DNA of 64,000 nt from Capra hircus (taxonomy: Eukaryota; Chordata; Mammalia; Artiodactyla; Bovidae), in assembly GCF_001704415.2 (NCBI RefSeq), contig NC_030811.1:54177591-54241590 (forward strand), in the 5' to 3' direction. Numbering within the stretch: the stretch's first letter is position 1; the number at the start of each line of letters is the position of its first letter. Position numbers and translations under genes: made by a program. Of this stretch, positions 1-10,053 are shown piece by piece. The notes beneath the pieces were generated by a model. That model saw nothing but the letters and a program-made list of their open reading frames with translations. It did not search any database and was not told where the DNA came from.

Positions 1-548
1 GCCTCTATTAACAAATTTCAAAGTATTTTCCAAGAGAGACTGAGTCTTTTGAGACTCACAGCTGCTCTATGCAATGGGTATTATGATCATTTGCATTTTA
101 CAGAGGAAACAGGTTTAGCCAGTGGCTTGTCCTAAATCCCACAGCCAGAGCTAGGCAAAGCCAGGGCCTAATGCTGGCCTGAGCTTATCCACGTCATGGT
201 GTGTGCTTAGAATCCTATCATGATGGCTCCATCTTTTGGAAGACAGGCATGATTGATTAAAGAATCAATGAAAGTAAAGGGATGGAAGAATTTAGCTTAC
301 TCATGATCCCCCAAAAAGTGTGTTAAAGACATTATCTAAATTATTGATGTCCTATGAAAAATTACTCAACAACACGAGTCCTAAATATTCCTCTCAACTG
401 ACTTCGGTTTTATTAAGATATAAGTTTCTGATTACCACTCAAGTCTTTTGTAGGATGGATTAGGATAAATTTTAATGTTAAGATGCCTCATTTATTTATG
501 TAAAAAAGGAAACATAAAAATAGGAAAAAGGCCTATTTAAAGATAGGT
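1..548. other. Intergenic DNA upstream of ZNRF2 with one MIR relic
   Basis: No coding signal is visible. About 50-190 reads like a reverse-complement MIR SINE core (a stretch resembling 'attttacagaggaaac', followed by a region matching the MIR 'cacagccagagctagg' segment). The remainder is AT-rich with nothing recognisable. Confidence 0.6.
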
Positions 549-560
549 AATTCTACCTAT

Positions 561-773
561 GGCTTCCTTGGTGGCTCAGCAGTAAAGAATCTGCCTGCAG
601 TGCGGGAGATGCAAGAGATGCGGGTTCGATCTCCGGATTGGAAAGATCCCCTGGAGAAGGAAATGGCAGCCCACTCCAGTATTCTTGCCTGGAGAATCCC
701 ATGGACAGAGGAGACTGGTGGGCTATAGTCTACAGGGTTGCAAAGAGTCAGACACGACAGAGTGCGCACACAC
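561..773 (+). mobile_element. Bov-tA SINE
   Basis: This is a ruminant tRNA-derived SINE in + orientation. It has the head 'gcttccttggtggctcag', the 'ggttcgatctccgg' box-B-like motif, and the Bov-A body ending in 'gagtcagacacgac'. It is flanked by a 12-bp direct repeat with one mismatch (549-560 aattctacctat; 774-785 aattatacctat), as expected for LINE-mediated insertion. The 72-aa open frame on the opposite strand is a shadow of the SINE. Confidence 0.92.
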
Positions 774-1432
774 AATTATACCTATAGTCCTATAGTTTGG
801 TAAGGAGACCAGATAGTATATAATACCAAAAAAAAAAAAAAGAAAAGGCAAAATCGTAGCCTTTTAAATACTATAGTAAGAGGAAAGTGGGATGGCGGAG
901 ACTTTAGCAAACAATGTAGGGCTGGTGCTGGCTGTAGGAAAGTCTGGTTGGGAGGCTGTGGGCCTGACTGAGCAGATGAATGAGGGTGACAGGCCTTCTG
1001 CCCAGTGCAGATCTGCTGTCCTGTATGTCAAAGGTCTGACCTGTCATAACTTTAAAAGAGTGGGCAAGAGAGGAAAGAAGCACACAGAAAAGAGTAAGTG
1101 CAAAAGGAAAGAGACGTGCTCTGACTGGAATTCAAACTAGGTAACAGCAAACTGCTCGGTCAGGTATTTTTACTAAGTTCACGACTAGTTTATCTGTTCC
1201 AGTGTGGGGTTCTGGTCACCAGTTTTGTCAGCAGGAAGTATACTTTAACAGTACAAACTAACTGTGAACCCCAAAAGTCTTTGATCAAATATCATTTAAA
1301 CCTGTCAGGAGAAAGGAAAACAGAGCATGAGAAAGCTTCAAACAGTTTTAAAGAGCTGGGGCTTTGGTCTCTTGAGTCACTGAGACATTAAAACAACAGC
1401 TCTGATTCGATACAGGAGAGTGTCCTTGAGAC
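774..1432. other. Intergenic, no recognised gene
   Basis: The stretch contains an A14 run near 828-841 and an 82-aa open frame (892-1140). That frame has no recognisable domain or codon pattern and is best treated as chance. Confidence 0.6.
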
Positions 1433-1625
1433 GCGTGCTTCTCCAGGGATGTTCTGAGGGCCTGTGGCATCAGCATCACTGGCCTGCTTGTTAGAAAGCA
1501 CATTCTCAAGGTCCGATCCTGATCTAAGAAAGGAGAACCGTTGAAGGTGGGGCCCAGCAGTCTGTTTTAGCGAGGTCTCCAGTTGATTCTCTCATGCACT
1601 GAAGTTTGTAAAGCACTGATTTAGA
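1433..1625. mobile_element. MER5-type hAT (Charlie) MITE
   Basis: The sequence follows the MER5A layout: 'catcagcatcac..ggc..cttgttagaaa', a central 'gtggggcccagcagtctg', and a terminal 'gtaaagcactgattta' resembling the short hAT inverted repeat. The copy is old and diverged. Confidence 0.7.
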
Positions 1626-2077
1626 CCATCATTTGTCAAACCACAGATTACAACCCATGAGTGCGCTATAAAATCAATTCATCAGGCAGTAACCAGCATT
1701 TTACAAAAGTGAAATGGAACAGGCCAGAAACTGGAGTGTATTCCATGTAGCATGGGTATGATCGCATAAGGCTTTGTTCGGTTCTGTACAAGTGTACTGA
1801 TTTGGATGAAGCAGCACTTTTAAATGTTGAAGAAAGGGTAGGATAGAATAAAGAAGCTACAAATTTTAAATGAAGTCAGAACTGTTTGGTTGACAATAAA
1901 ACACACTGACAGCTTAATGTGGATCCCTGTTTGGAGAGAGACAGAGGAGAGAGGGAAGAGGGCCAAGGAAAAAAAAAACAGAGCAGGCCAAAGTTTCATA
2001 ATTCCAGGATCCTTGAGGGGAAAGAAATAAGTCCCACCCAGAGAGAAAATAGAAGGGGAATCGACCACAAGGGAGCT
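1626..2077. other. Intergenic, nothing recognised
   Basis: No gene or confident repeat is seen. The stretch includes a purine-rich segment near 1935-1985. Open frames over 1820-2305 extend into the neighbouring SINE and have no independent support. Confidence 0.5.
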
Positions 2078-2088
2078 ATCAAGGGAGA

Positions 2089-2316
2089 TTCGTGCATGTG
2101 TGCTAAGTTTCTTCAGTCGTATCTGACTCTTTGTGACCATATGAACGGCAGCCCACCAGGCTCCTCTGTCCATGGGATTCTCTAGGCAAGAATACTGGAG
2201 TGGGTTGCCATGCCCTCCTCCAGGGGATTTTCCTGACCCAGGGATCGAACACAAGGCTCTTTTGTCTCTTGCATTGGCAGGCAGGTTCTTTACCACTAGC
2301 ACCACCTGGGAAGCCC
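2089..2316 (-). mobile_element. Bov-tA SINE (antisense)
   Basis: The reverse-complement Bov-tA body ('gtatctgactctttgtgacc', 'ctccaggggattttcctgacccagggatcgaac') ends in 'accacctgggaagccc', the complement of the tRNA-like head. Possible flanking duplications are atcaagggag (2078-2087) and atcaaggag (2317-2325). Confidence 0.9.
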
Positions 2317-2389
2317 ATCAAGGAGGATAAGTATGAAATAAGGTCATGTGTAACCTTCAGGAAACCATCATTTAAGCTGAAATACTCAT

Positions 2390-2600
2390 TCACTCCTTCA
2401 TTCATTCATTCATAGACTGCTTATTGTACCATCACAGGTCCCAGGTACTGTGTTAGATGCTGGACAGTATTGTTTAATGACAGCAAGAAGATGAATAATA
2501 ACAATAGCAAGATCTGTAATGTGAAGGGAGTATTAATGTGTGTTGAGTGAGAATATTCAAGTTAGCCTGTGATGATGGGGTTAAGAGTGGAGTGACAAGA
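2390..2600 (-). mobile_element. L2 LINE 3' fragment
   Basis: The 'ttcattcattcattcat' tail followed by 'cccaggtactgtgttagatgctgg' is the reverse complement of the L2 3' end. This is an ancient mammalian copy. Confidence 0.65.
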
Positions 2601-2691
2601 GACGTCCATATGGAGAGGGTGTTTAATCAAAATGATGACCACATTTCAACATGATAGTTTATTTTGAAGTTAATTAATAGTTATTGAGATA

Positions 2692-2875
2692 AGTGGTTCT
2701 TAAATATTAGCATGCCTCAGAATCCCTTCAATGGCTTGTTCAAACACTTTTTGATTTAGTAGTTCTGGGGGGTGGGGGGGTGGGTGAGGTCTGAAAATTG
2801 CCTTTCTGACAAACTTCCAGGTGATGCAGATACTACTGATCTGGGCACCATACTTTGAGGGTCACTGACCCAAAT
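2692..2875. mobile_element. MER5-type hAT MITE, nearly complete
   Basis: It starts 'agtggttcttaaatattagcatgcctcagaatc' and ends 'accatactttgagggtcactg', so both ends carry the hAT-like 'cagtggttct/agggtcactg' inverted repeat. The middle contains a G-rich slippage tract (2766-2782). Confidence 0.8.
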
Positions 2876-3639
2876 GACTAAATGAACAGCTGTGCTGGAT
2901 GGTATTTCTAGACACACAATGTAGAGCAGAAGGAATTTAGCTGACCCATACAGACACAACATTTTTTCTTTACATTTTGATGGCTTAGAAACAATAGCTG
3001 CCACTTGAAATTTTTAACTTAATTTTTATTGAAAAGATTCAAGTTTTACAAAGATTTCAGCTTAGATGTTTGATGGCCAGACAGTTGTTCTTGTGTGACA
3101 AAGATATGTTTGCTATGTGCTTGCCAAAATTATTTCCTTCCCTTCCTGGGCACACACACAAATCCACATTTTCTGACCCCTTTGCAGGTAGGTTAGACCA
3201 TGTGACTGATTTCTGCCAACATGGAGAGTGGGAAGAGGGATGCAAAACCTTTTAGTCTTGGCCAAAAGTTCTTCCTATATCTGTCCTTTTTCTTTGGGTG
3301 GCACGGGATCGAGTGAGGGGACCAGGGGTCTTGCTTAGCCACAAGATAAGAACCTGGGTCCCCGAGTCACCACTTGGAGAAGAGATACTCAGGATTGCCA
3401 CTTAACTGGGAAACTATCTGGAGGGAGCTGAGAGGGTTTACCAAGTGAACTTGTAATATGCTTTCATTGCATCATGAACCTGAGGTCAAGGGGCTTGTTT
3501 CCATTTTGCAGCTTAGCCTGCCCTGATTAAGATGCTGTTCCTGGCACTAAGTAACACAAAACACACACTTATGAAGCAGAATGAATAATCATTACAACTC
3601 TAATTTTTACCCTCTATGTTCAATTTGTAAATGGCCTTC
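2876..3639. other. Intergenic, nothing recognised
   Basis: There is no coding or confident repeat signal. The 61-62 aa frames on both strands near 3057-3255 mirror each other and look like chance. Confidence 0.5.
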
Positions 3640-3830
3640 TCACTATTCATTTATTCAACAAATACCTACCTAAATGTTATTGTGTGCCAAGCATTGCAAT
3701 GGTGAGCCAGAAAATGACGCTTTCCATGCCTGCATGGAATTTACAATTTTGTGAGGAACGGACATAAGCAATCAAACAAATATAAAACTCCAGCTGTTGT
3801 GAGTGGTGTGAACACTGGAAACCTGGCACT
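3640..3830 (-). mobile_element. L2 LINE 3' fragment
   Basis: 'ttcatttattcaacaaatacctacctaaatgttattgtgtgccaagcattg' matches the reverse-complement L2 3' end, followed by the usual 'tgcctgcatggaatttacaa' segment. Confidence 0.75.
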
Positions 3831-4390
3831 ATAAGGAGATGTTTTTTCTAGTAGGAATAAATGAATAAATATTGAGTACTTTTTAGGTGTAATTAACATC
3901 TGAGTAAAAATGACTTAAAAGTATAGGTTTGGATGTGTTGAAGCAAAACATATGTAAATTTGGATATGAGCAAGAATCATAGGGTTAAATCTTTTCATTT
4001 AACAGTTTTAACTAATGAATGGGGTTTGCTCCATATTATAGCTATCTAAACTTTTAAAATGCATAATGTATAATGACACATAAAATTTTATATACGATAA
4101 AATGTATAATGATGAGTGTGAAACTGTCAGTTGTTAGCTCCTCCGAGACCTGTAAAAGTCTTTTACTTCCTTTGAAAATCATAATTTGCTACTTTTCTCT
4201 ATTAACAATAAGTTCTTGCCATATTGGTATAAATTCCTGTTGAACCAGTTTCCCACCAAAGGCCTCATTCAATAAAACTTAAATTGGATTGAATAACTAG
4301 ATTGCCTGCTTAAATTAGAGCTTATCATTTTGGTAACAACTTTGGCCTTTCAAACTTTATTTTTGCTCACCAAGTTAATGTTAAATTCTT
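3831..4390. other. Intergenic AT-rich DNA
   Basis: Nothing is recognised here. The sequence is AT-rich with no open frame of note. Confidence 0.5.
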
Positions 4391-5380
4391 AAAGAGATGG
4401 GAGTACCAGACTAACTTAACCTGTCTCCTGAGAAATCCATATGCAGTTCAAGAAGCAACAGTTAGAACCAGACATGGAACAACAGACTGTTTCCAAATTG
4501 GGAAAGGAGTATGTCAAGGCTGTATATTGTCACCCTGCTTAACTTATATGCTGAGTACATCATGAGAAATGCTGGGCTTGATGAAACAGAAGCTGGAATC
4601 AAGAGTGCCTGGAGAAATATTAATAACCTCAGATATGCAGATGATACCACTTTATGGCAGAAAGCAAAGAGGAACTGAAGAGCCTGTTGATGAAAGTGAA
4701 AGAGGAGAGTGAAAAAGTTGGCTTAAAGCTCAACATTCAGAAAACGAAGATCATGGCATCTGGTCCCATCACTTCATGGCAAATAGATGGGGAAACAGTG
4801 GAAACAGTGGCTGACTGTATTTTTCTGGGCTCCAAAATCACTGCAGATGGTGACTGCCACCATGACTGCCACCATGCTTGCTCCTTGGAAGAAAAGCTAT
4901 GACCAACCTAGACAGCAGAGACATTACGTTGCTGACAAAGATCTAGTCAAAGGTATGTTTTTTTCAGTAGTCATGCATGTATGCATGTGAGAGTTGGACC
5001 ATAAAGAAAGCTGAATGCTGAAGAACTTATGCTTTTGAACTGTGGTATTGGAGAAGACTCTTGAGGCTCTTGGACTACAAGGAAACCAAACCAGTCCATT
5101 CTAAAGGAAATCAGTCCTGAATATTCATTGGAAGGACTGATGCTGAAGCTGAGGCTACAATCCTTTGGCTACCTGATGCAAAGAACTGACTCATTGGAAG
5201 ACTCTGATGCTGAGAAGGATTGAAGGCAGAAGAAGAAGGGGATGAGATGGTTGGATGGCATCAATGACCCGATGGACATGAGTTTGAGCAAGCTCCGGGA
5301 GTTGGTGATGGAAAGGGAAGCCTGGTGTGTGGCAGTCCACGGGGTTGCAGAGTCGGACACAACTAAGTGACTGAACTGAA
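4391..5380 (+). mobile_element. BovB (RTE) LINE, 5'-truncated, inactive
   Basis: The copy starts inside the reverse transcriptase region ('gatgggagtaccagac..') and runs to the BovB 3' end ('gactgaactgaa'). Conceptual pieces include the palm box in 'NLRYADD', then 'KVGLKLNIQKTKIMASGPITSW' and the conserved C-terminal 'ELVMEREAW'-type region. Frameshifts break the frame just after the YADD box (about 4650) and again near 4850-4900, where a 'catgactgccac' unit is duplicated. No function is expected. Confidence 0.95.
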
Positions 5381-5456
5381 GTAAATGTTGATTTCATTAA
5401 GCTCATACCCAAGATGAAAGAATTTTGAGTACCTCAAGATTTGAATTGAGTGAGTA

Positions 5457-5506
5457 GTTATATATATATATATAAAAGTAGTTTATATATATATATATAA
5501 AAGTAG

Positions 5507-5543
<37 letters not shown>
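5457..5543. repeat. Compound (TA)n microsatellite
   Basis: Three TA blocks are separated by 'aaaagtagtt' units, with the longest block at about 5508-5543. It lies directly before the BOV-A2 SINE, and TA sequence resumes on the other side of that SINE. Confidence 0.97.
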
Positions 5544-5544
<1 letters not shown>

Positions 5545-5545
5545 C

Positions 5546-5850
5546 TACTCAAGGCAATGGCACCCCACTCCAATACTCTGGAAAATCCCATGGATGGAGG
5601 AGCCTGGAAGGCTGCAGTCCATGGGGTTGCTGAGGGTCGGACACGACTGAGCAACTTCACTTTCACTTTTCACTTTCATGCACTGGAGAAGGAAATGGCA
5701 ACCCACTCCAGTGTTCTTGCCTGGAGAATCCCAGGGATGGGGGAGTTGGTGGGCTGCCAACAGTTGGTGGGCTCCCAGCAGTTGGTGGGTTGCCATCTAT
5801 GGGGTCACAAAGAGTCAGACACGACTGAAGTGACTTAGCAGCAGCAGCAT
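5546..5850 (+). mobile_element. BOV-A2 SINE inserted in a TA tract
   Basis: Two Bov-A monomers are joined by 'cacttttcactttcatgcactgg' and the copy ends in 'gacttagcagcagcagc'. TA repeats lie on both sides, so the SINE probably landed in or seeded the TA microsatellite. The second monomer carries an internal triplication of an 18-bp unit (5744-5797) not present in the other BOV-A2 copies here. Confidence 0.95.
5744..5797 (+). repeat. Three tandem 18-bp units inside BOV-A2
   Basis: Units begin at 5744, 5762 and 5780, each 'agttggtgggct/tgccaac'-like with 1-4 differences. This appears to be a local expansion within the SINE. Confidence 0.9.
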
Positions 5851-5880
5851 ATATAAATATATATATATGCACACACACAG

Positions 5881-6157
5881 AGTACATCAATATCTATACA
5901 TATAGTCTTCTGTTTAAAAACTTGATTCTCATACTTCAAAGTGATAATCATTACATAAATTACTCATTACAAGTATGAGAAAAAAGACAAAGTATTTCTA
6001 CAGTTTATACTAAAAAATACCAGTTACTATTATTTTCACATAGAGAACACTTTTAGGCATTTTAAAGATCGAAGGGTCACAGCAGGGTGTCCACTGGGTA
6101 TCTAGACCATGCTTTGCCATCAAAATACCACATTACAGTTTGGACCGGAGTGGGAAG
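5881..6157. other. Intergenic, nothing recognised
   Basis: After a short TA/CA tail (5850-5880) the sequence is unique-looking with no open frame. Confidence 0.5.
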
Positions 6158-7272
6158 AATTTTATTCAGTTCAGTTCAGTCGCTCAGTTGTGTCTGACTC
6201 TTCGCAACCCCATGAATTGCAGCACACCAGGCCTCCCTGTCCATCACCAACTCCCTGAGTTCACTCAAACTCATGTCCATCGAGTCAGTGATGCCATCCA
6301 GCCATCTAATCCTCAGTCGTTCCCTTCTCCTCCTGCCCCCAATCCCTCCCAGCATCAGAACCTTTTCCAATGAGTTAACTGTTCACATGAGGTGGCCAAA
6401 GTATTAGAGTTTCAGCTTCAGCATCAGTCCTTCCAATGAACACCAGGACTGATCTCCTTCAGAATGGACTGGTTGGATCTCCTTGCCAACCAAAGGACTC
6501 TCAAGTCTTCTCCAACACCACAGTTCAAAGCATCAATTCTTTGGTGCTCAGCTTTCTTCACAGTCCAACTCTCACACCCATACATAACCACTGGAAAAAC
6601 CATTGCCTTGATTAGACGGACCTTTGTTGGCAAAGTAATGTCTCTGCTTTTGAATATACTATCTAGGTTGGTCATAACTTTCCTTCCAAGGAGTAAGCGT
6701 CTTTAAATTTCATGGCTGCAGTCACCATCTGCAGTGATTTTGGAGCCCAAAAAAATAAAGTCTGACACTGTTTCCACTGTTTCCCCATCTATTTGCCATG
6801 AAGTGATGGGACCAGATGCCATGATCTTCGTTTTCTGAATGTTGAGCTTTAAGCCAACTTTTTCACTCTCCTCTTTCACTTTCATCAACAGGCTTTTTAG
6901 TTCTTCTTCACTTTCTGCCATAAGGGGGGTGTCATCTGCATATCTGAGGTTATTGATATTTCTCCCAGCAATCTTGATTCCAGCTTGTGCTTCTTCCAGC
7001 CCAGCATTTCTCATGATGTACTCTGCATATAAGTTAAATAAGCAGGGTGACAATATACAGCCTTGACGTACTCCTTTTCCTATTTGGAACCAGTCTGTTG
7101 TTCCATGCCCAGTTCTAACTGTTGCTTCCTGACCTGCATATAGGTTTCTCAAGAGGCAGGTAAGGTGGTCTGGTATTTCCATCTTTTTCAGAATTTTCCA
7201 CAGTTTATTGTAATCCACACAGTCAAAGGCTTTGGGATAGTCAATAAAGGAGAAATAGATGTTTTCCTGGAA
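6158..7272 (-). mobile_element. BovB (RTE) LINE fragment, antisense
   Basis: The BovB 3' end ('ttcagttcagtcgctcag' on +) runs through the C-terminal domain and the reverse transcriptase palm. The main surviving frame (7218-6703, 171 aa) contains 'GVRQGCILSPCLFNLYAEY' and 'LRYADDTPLMAESEEEL', with the YADD catalytic box intact. A second frame covers 6675-6424. The frame is broken between them, so the copy is dead. Its 5' truncation point abuts a mariner terminus. Confidence 0.95.
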
Positions 7273-8477
7273 GGTTGATGCAAATATAATTGCGGTTTCA
7301 GACTGTGAATTTTAAATCATCATAACTGGGCTCAAGCCCATCTTTATTAATTAAAATAGGAACCATTATAATCAATAATTTTTTCCAACAAGAAATAAGC
7401 TTGTTTATCCCTGTAGTATCAAAATCAATACTTAGGGATTCGATGAACTCTTGGAAAGCATTTCCTGCCTTCTGCTGGCTCTGGAAGCATTTTCCCTGCA
7501 AAAAGTTTTCGAGATGCTTGAGAAGTGGTAGTCGGTTGATGAGAGGTCAGGTGAATATGGTGGATGATGCAAAACTTCGTAGCCCATTTGTTCAGCTTTT
7601 GAAGTGTTGGTTGTGTGATGTGCAGTCAGGTGTTGTCAAGGAGGAGAACTGGGCCCATTCTGTTGATCAATGCCAGCTGCAGGAGTTGCTGCGTTTGGTG
7701 CATCTCATTGATTTGCTGAACATACTTCTCAGATGTGTTGGTTTTGCTGGGATTCACAAAGTTGTAGTGGATCAGACTGGCAACAGACCACCTATCAGTG
7801 ACCATAATCTTTTCTGGGTGCAAGTTTGCTTTGGGAAGTGCTTTGAAGCTTCTTCTCGGTCCAACCACTGAACTGGTCATCACTGGTTCTCATATAAAAT
7901 CCACTTTTTGTCGCATGACACAATCCGATAGAGAATAAGAGAAGAACCTAATGTAGAAAAAGAGAAGACGACCCTTCAAAATGATGATTTTTTTTCATTT
8001 TCAGTCAGCTCAAGATGCACTCACTTCCCAAGCATTTCACCTTTCAAATTTGCTTCAGATGCTGAGCAACTATAGAATGGTTGATGTTCAGTTCTTGGGC
8101 AACTTCTCATGTAGTTGTAACCTCTCAGTTGGTTACTGTCAACTTTCCATGGGCAGCCACTATGTTTATCTTTTATCTAGTCTGTAAAACTTCTTGAACC
8201 ACCACTGCACTGTACATTTGTAAGCAGCTCCTGGGCCAAATGTGTTGTTGTGAGTTGTCTCTGTGAACTTGAATAGAAAAATCGCTTGAATTTGCTTTTT
8301 CTCTAACATCATTTCCATAGTTGAAATAAATATAAACAAGTAATAAGTCAGCCAAAAACATAAAGCAAGAAATGTGCATTAAAAGATGTACAGCACAACC
8401 ATATTTAAGAAAATATTGCAATATCAAATGGAAACTTTAAACAATGCAAAAACCGCAATTGCATTTGCACCAACCTA
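7273..8477 (-). mobile_element. Hsmar1-like mariner, decayed transposase
   Basis: The outer ends 'ggttgatgcaaatataattgcgg' (7273) and 'ccgcaattgcatttgcaccaacc' (ending 8475) are inverted repeats of the Hsmar1/MADE1 type. Minus-strand fragments match mariner transposase style, for example 'FLQGKCF..QNAFQEF.ES'-like text at 7501-7298 and 'PKANLHPEKIMVTDRWS..LIHYNF' at 7883-7626. Frames are interrupted by stops and shifts. The + strand 156-aa frame (7401-7871) is a shadow. Confidence 0.9.
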
Positions 8478-8519
8478 GTAGTAATTGACATTTTAGAGAA
8501 AGTACAGGGTTTTAAAGCA

Positions 8520-8655
8520 GCAGGTGCTGTGGCGATTTGATACAAACATCCCAGGTAAGGAAACTAACGTCCACAAAGGTAAAATGATTGCTTATTACAC
8601 TTAGTTTTGGTCCCAGACCTAGATAGACCCCAGGTCTTATGAATCGGTTGCAGCT
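8520..8655 (-). mobile_element. MIR SINE relic
   Basis: 'caggtaaggaaactaacgtccacaaaggtaaaatgattgc..ttggtcccagacct' follows the reverse-complement MIR core. Confidence 0.6.
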
Positions 8656-8974
8656 GTCTCCGCGCCACAGTTTTTGCTCTACAGCTGAAAATCATGTTGG
8701 ATTATCTTTAGTTCTATCAACTCTGCTTTCTCCACAGTCGGAGTGTTTAAATGGGATAGATCTAATTCAGATCAAGTTGCCTTCAGCCTCCTAGGTTCTT
8801 TCTTTTGTTTTCAGTCTTTTATTATCAGATTGGTGAGCTTCTGCTTTACTTAAAACACGCACTCGGAGTAACATCAAGGAGGAAAGTCGAAACCCATTCA
8901 AACGCAATGGCTAGGGACACAGGACCGAGACACACCCAGCCCCAGCTGTAAAAGGTGAAGATTGCCCACTGTCA
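8656..8974. other. Proximal upstream DNA of ZNRF2
   Basis: No repeat or gene is recognised. Base composition shifts from AT-rich to GC-rich towards 8970. Confidence 0.5.
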
Positions 8975-9047
8975 GGTCCAGCGTCCGAGGGCCACGTGCA
9001 GGAGGAGGGGCCGTCTTCTGGTTGGCCCCCGGAGGAGCTCCGTTCCT

Positions 9048-9055
9048 CCAATCAG
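9048..9055 (+). promoter_or_regulatory. CCAAT box (ccaatcag)
   Basis: A canonical NF-Y type box lies at the upstream edge of the CpG island, about 1 kb before the ZNRF2 start codon. The assignment is by motif and position only. Confidence 0.5.
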
Positions 9056-9096
9056 CGCAGGCCCCGCGGTGGAGAGGGGGCGCGCCCTGCAGGGGA

Positions 9097-9106
9097 GGGC
9101 GGGGCC
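9097..9106 (+). promoter_or_regulatory. GC box (gggcggggcc)
   Basis: This is an Sp1/KLF-type GC box. Similar boxes lie at 9206-9215 and 9257-9266, and a second CCAAT at 9229-9233. No TATA box is visible, consistent with a CpG-island promoter. Confidence 0.55.
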
Positions 9107-9205
9107 AGAGACCTGTCCATCACCGAATCCGCGGGTGGCAGCACCTACCCCACCAAGGCACCTAGGCGAGACAGGGCGGGAGCGGGAAGGCCGCGGCGAG
9201 GGGGG

Positions 9206-9266
9206 AGGCGGGGCCAGGCCGGTGGGAGCCAATCCGCCCGGCAGCGCCAGGGGGCAGGGGCGGGGT
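9206..9266 (+). promoter_or_regulatory. GC box - CCAAT - GC box cluster
   Basis: GC box (9206-9215), ccaat (9229-9233) and ggggcggggt (9257-9266) sit within 61 bp, a plausible core-proximal promoter module. The transcription start is not determinable from sequence and probably lies downstream, between about 9300 and 9620. Confidence 0.5.
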
Positions 9267-9616
9267 CACCGTGCGCGACCCAAACACATGGGTTCGGGCG
9301 CACCCTGGGGCCGCGCTGCTCCTCCGCCTTCCGGTGCGAGGGCCGCAGTACCTCCTTCCCTTCTGAGCACCCCTACCTCGTGGTCCAGACCCTACCCACC
9401 CCCCCGCCCCTCCTTCTCTGGGGGAGCGCGGTGACGGTTGCCGGGAAGCGCGCGCTGCCCCTCCCTCTCCTCCTGCGTCCTCTCCTCCCGCGCCACCCGT
9501 TTTTCCTCCTTCTCAGTTAATAACAGCTGGGTGGCTGGGGGAGGAGGGAAGGTGGCCCCAGCGGAGTCTGGGCGGGCACCTCCCACTCTCCCGCGAGCCG
9601 CCGTGGGAGCAGGAGG

Positions 9617-9757
9617 ATGGCGGCGGTAGCGGCGGCCGCCCGGGAGGAGGCGGTGCCGAGGGCCCGGGCGCAGAGCGCAGCGGCGGCGGCAGAGAGCGGC
9701 AGCGGCCCGTCGCGGCGCACCAGAACCGAAAGCAGCGGCAGCCGCGCAGCCACCTGA
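9617..9757 (+). other. Putative 46-codon upstream ORF of ZNRF2
   Basis: The ATG at 9617 is in a strong initiation context (A at -3, G at +4). The frame encodes an Ala/Ser/Arg-rich 46-residue peptide and stops at tga 9755-9757. It ends 296 nt before the ZNRF2 start, and no other ATG lies between. If transcription starts upstream of 9617, the uORF would reduce main-ORF initiation and require re-initiation or leaky scanning. Whether it is within the mRNA is inferred, not shown. Confidence 0.45.
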
Positions 9758-10053
9758 GCCGCCCCTCCCGCCGGAGCCAGCGATCCGCGCCCGCGGGAGC
9801 CGGGACCTCCTTCCTCTCCATCTCTCCTCGTCTCCTGCGTCCCCAGACAGGCCGTCGATCTCGCTCGTCATCCCTTAGAAAAGCGCGGCGGGCGCCGACC
9901 GCCCCCTGGGGCGCCGGGCGGCGGCCCTGGACGTGCGGGCTTGTTTCTGCGCCGGCCTCCGCGCCTCGGCCCTGCCCTCTCGCTCCTGCGCTCGCTCCCG
10001 CCCTCCCGGCGCTCCGGGCACTGTGCGCGGGCCCGGCCCGGGGCAGGGCGGAC

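Noticed and set aside
5444..5545. CRISPR-like alternation of repeats and spacers in the TA region
   Set aside because: The spacers are identical short 'aaaagtagtt' motifs in a microsatellite, and the genome is mammalian.
7401..7871. 156-aa plus-strand frame
   Set aside because: It lies wholly within the antisense mariner transposase and is its shadow.
8955..9520. Plus-strand frames of 159 and 174 aa in the CpG island
   Set aside because: They have low-complexity composition and no recognisable family, and they lie across the promoter elements.
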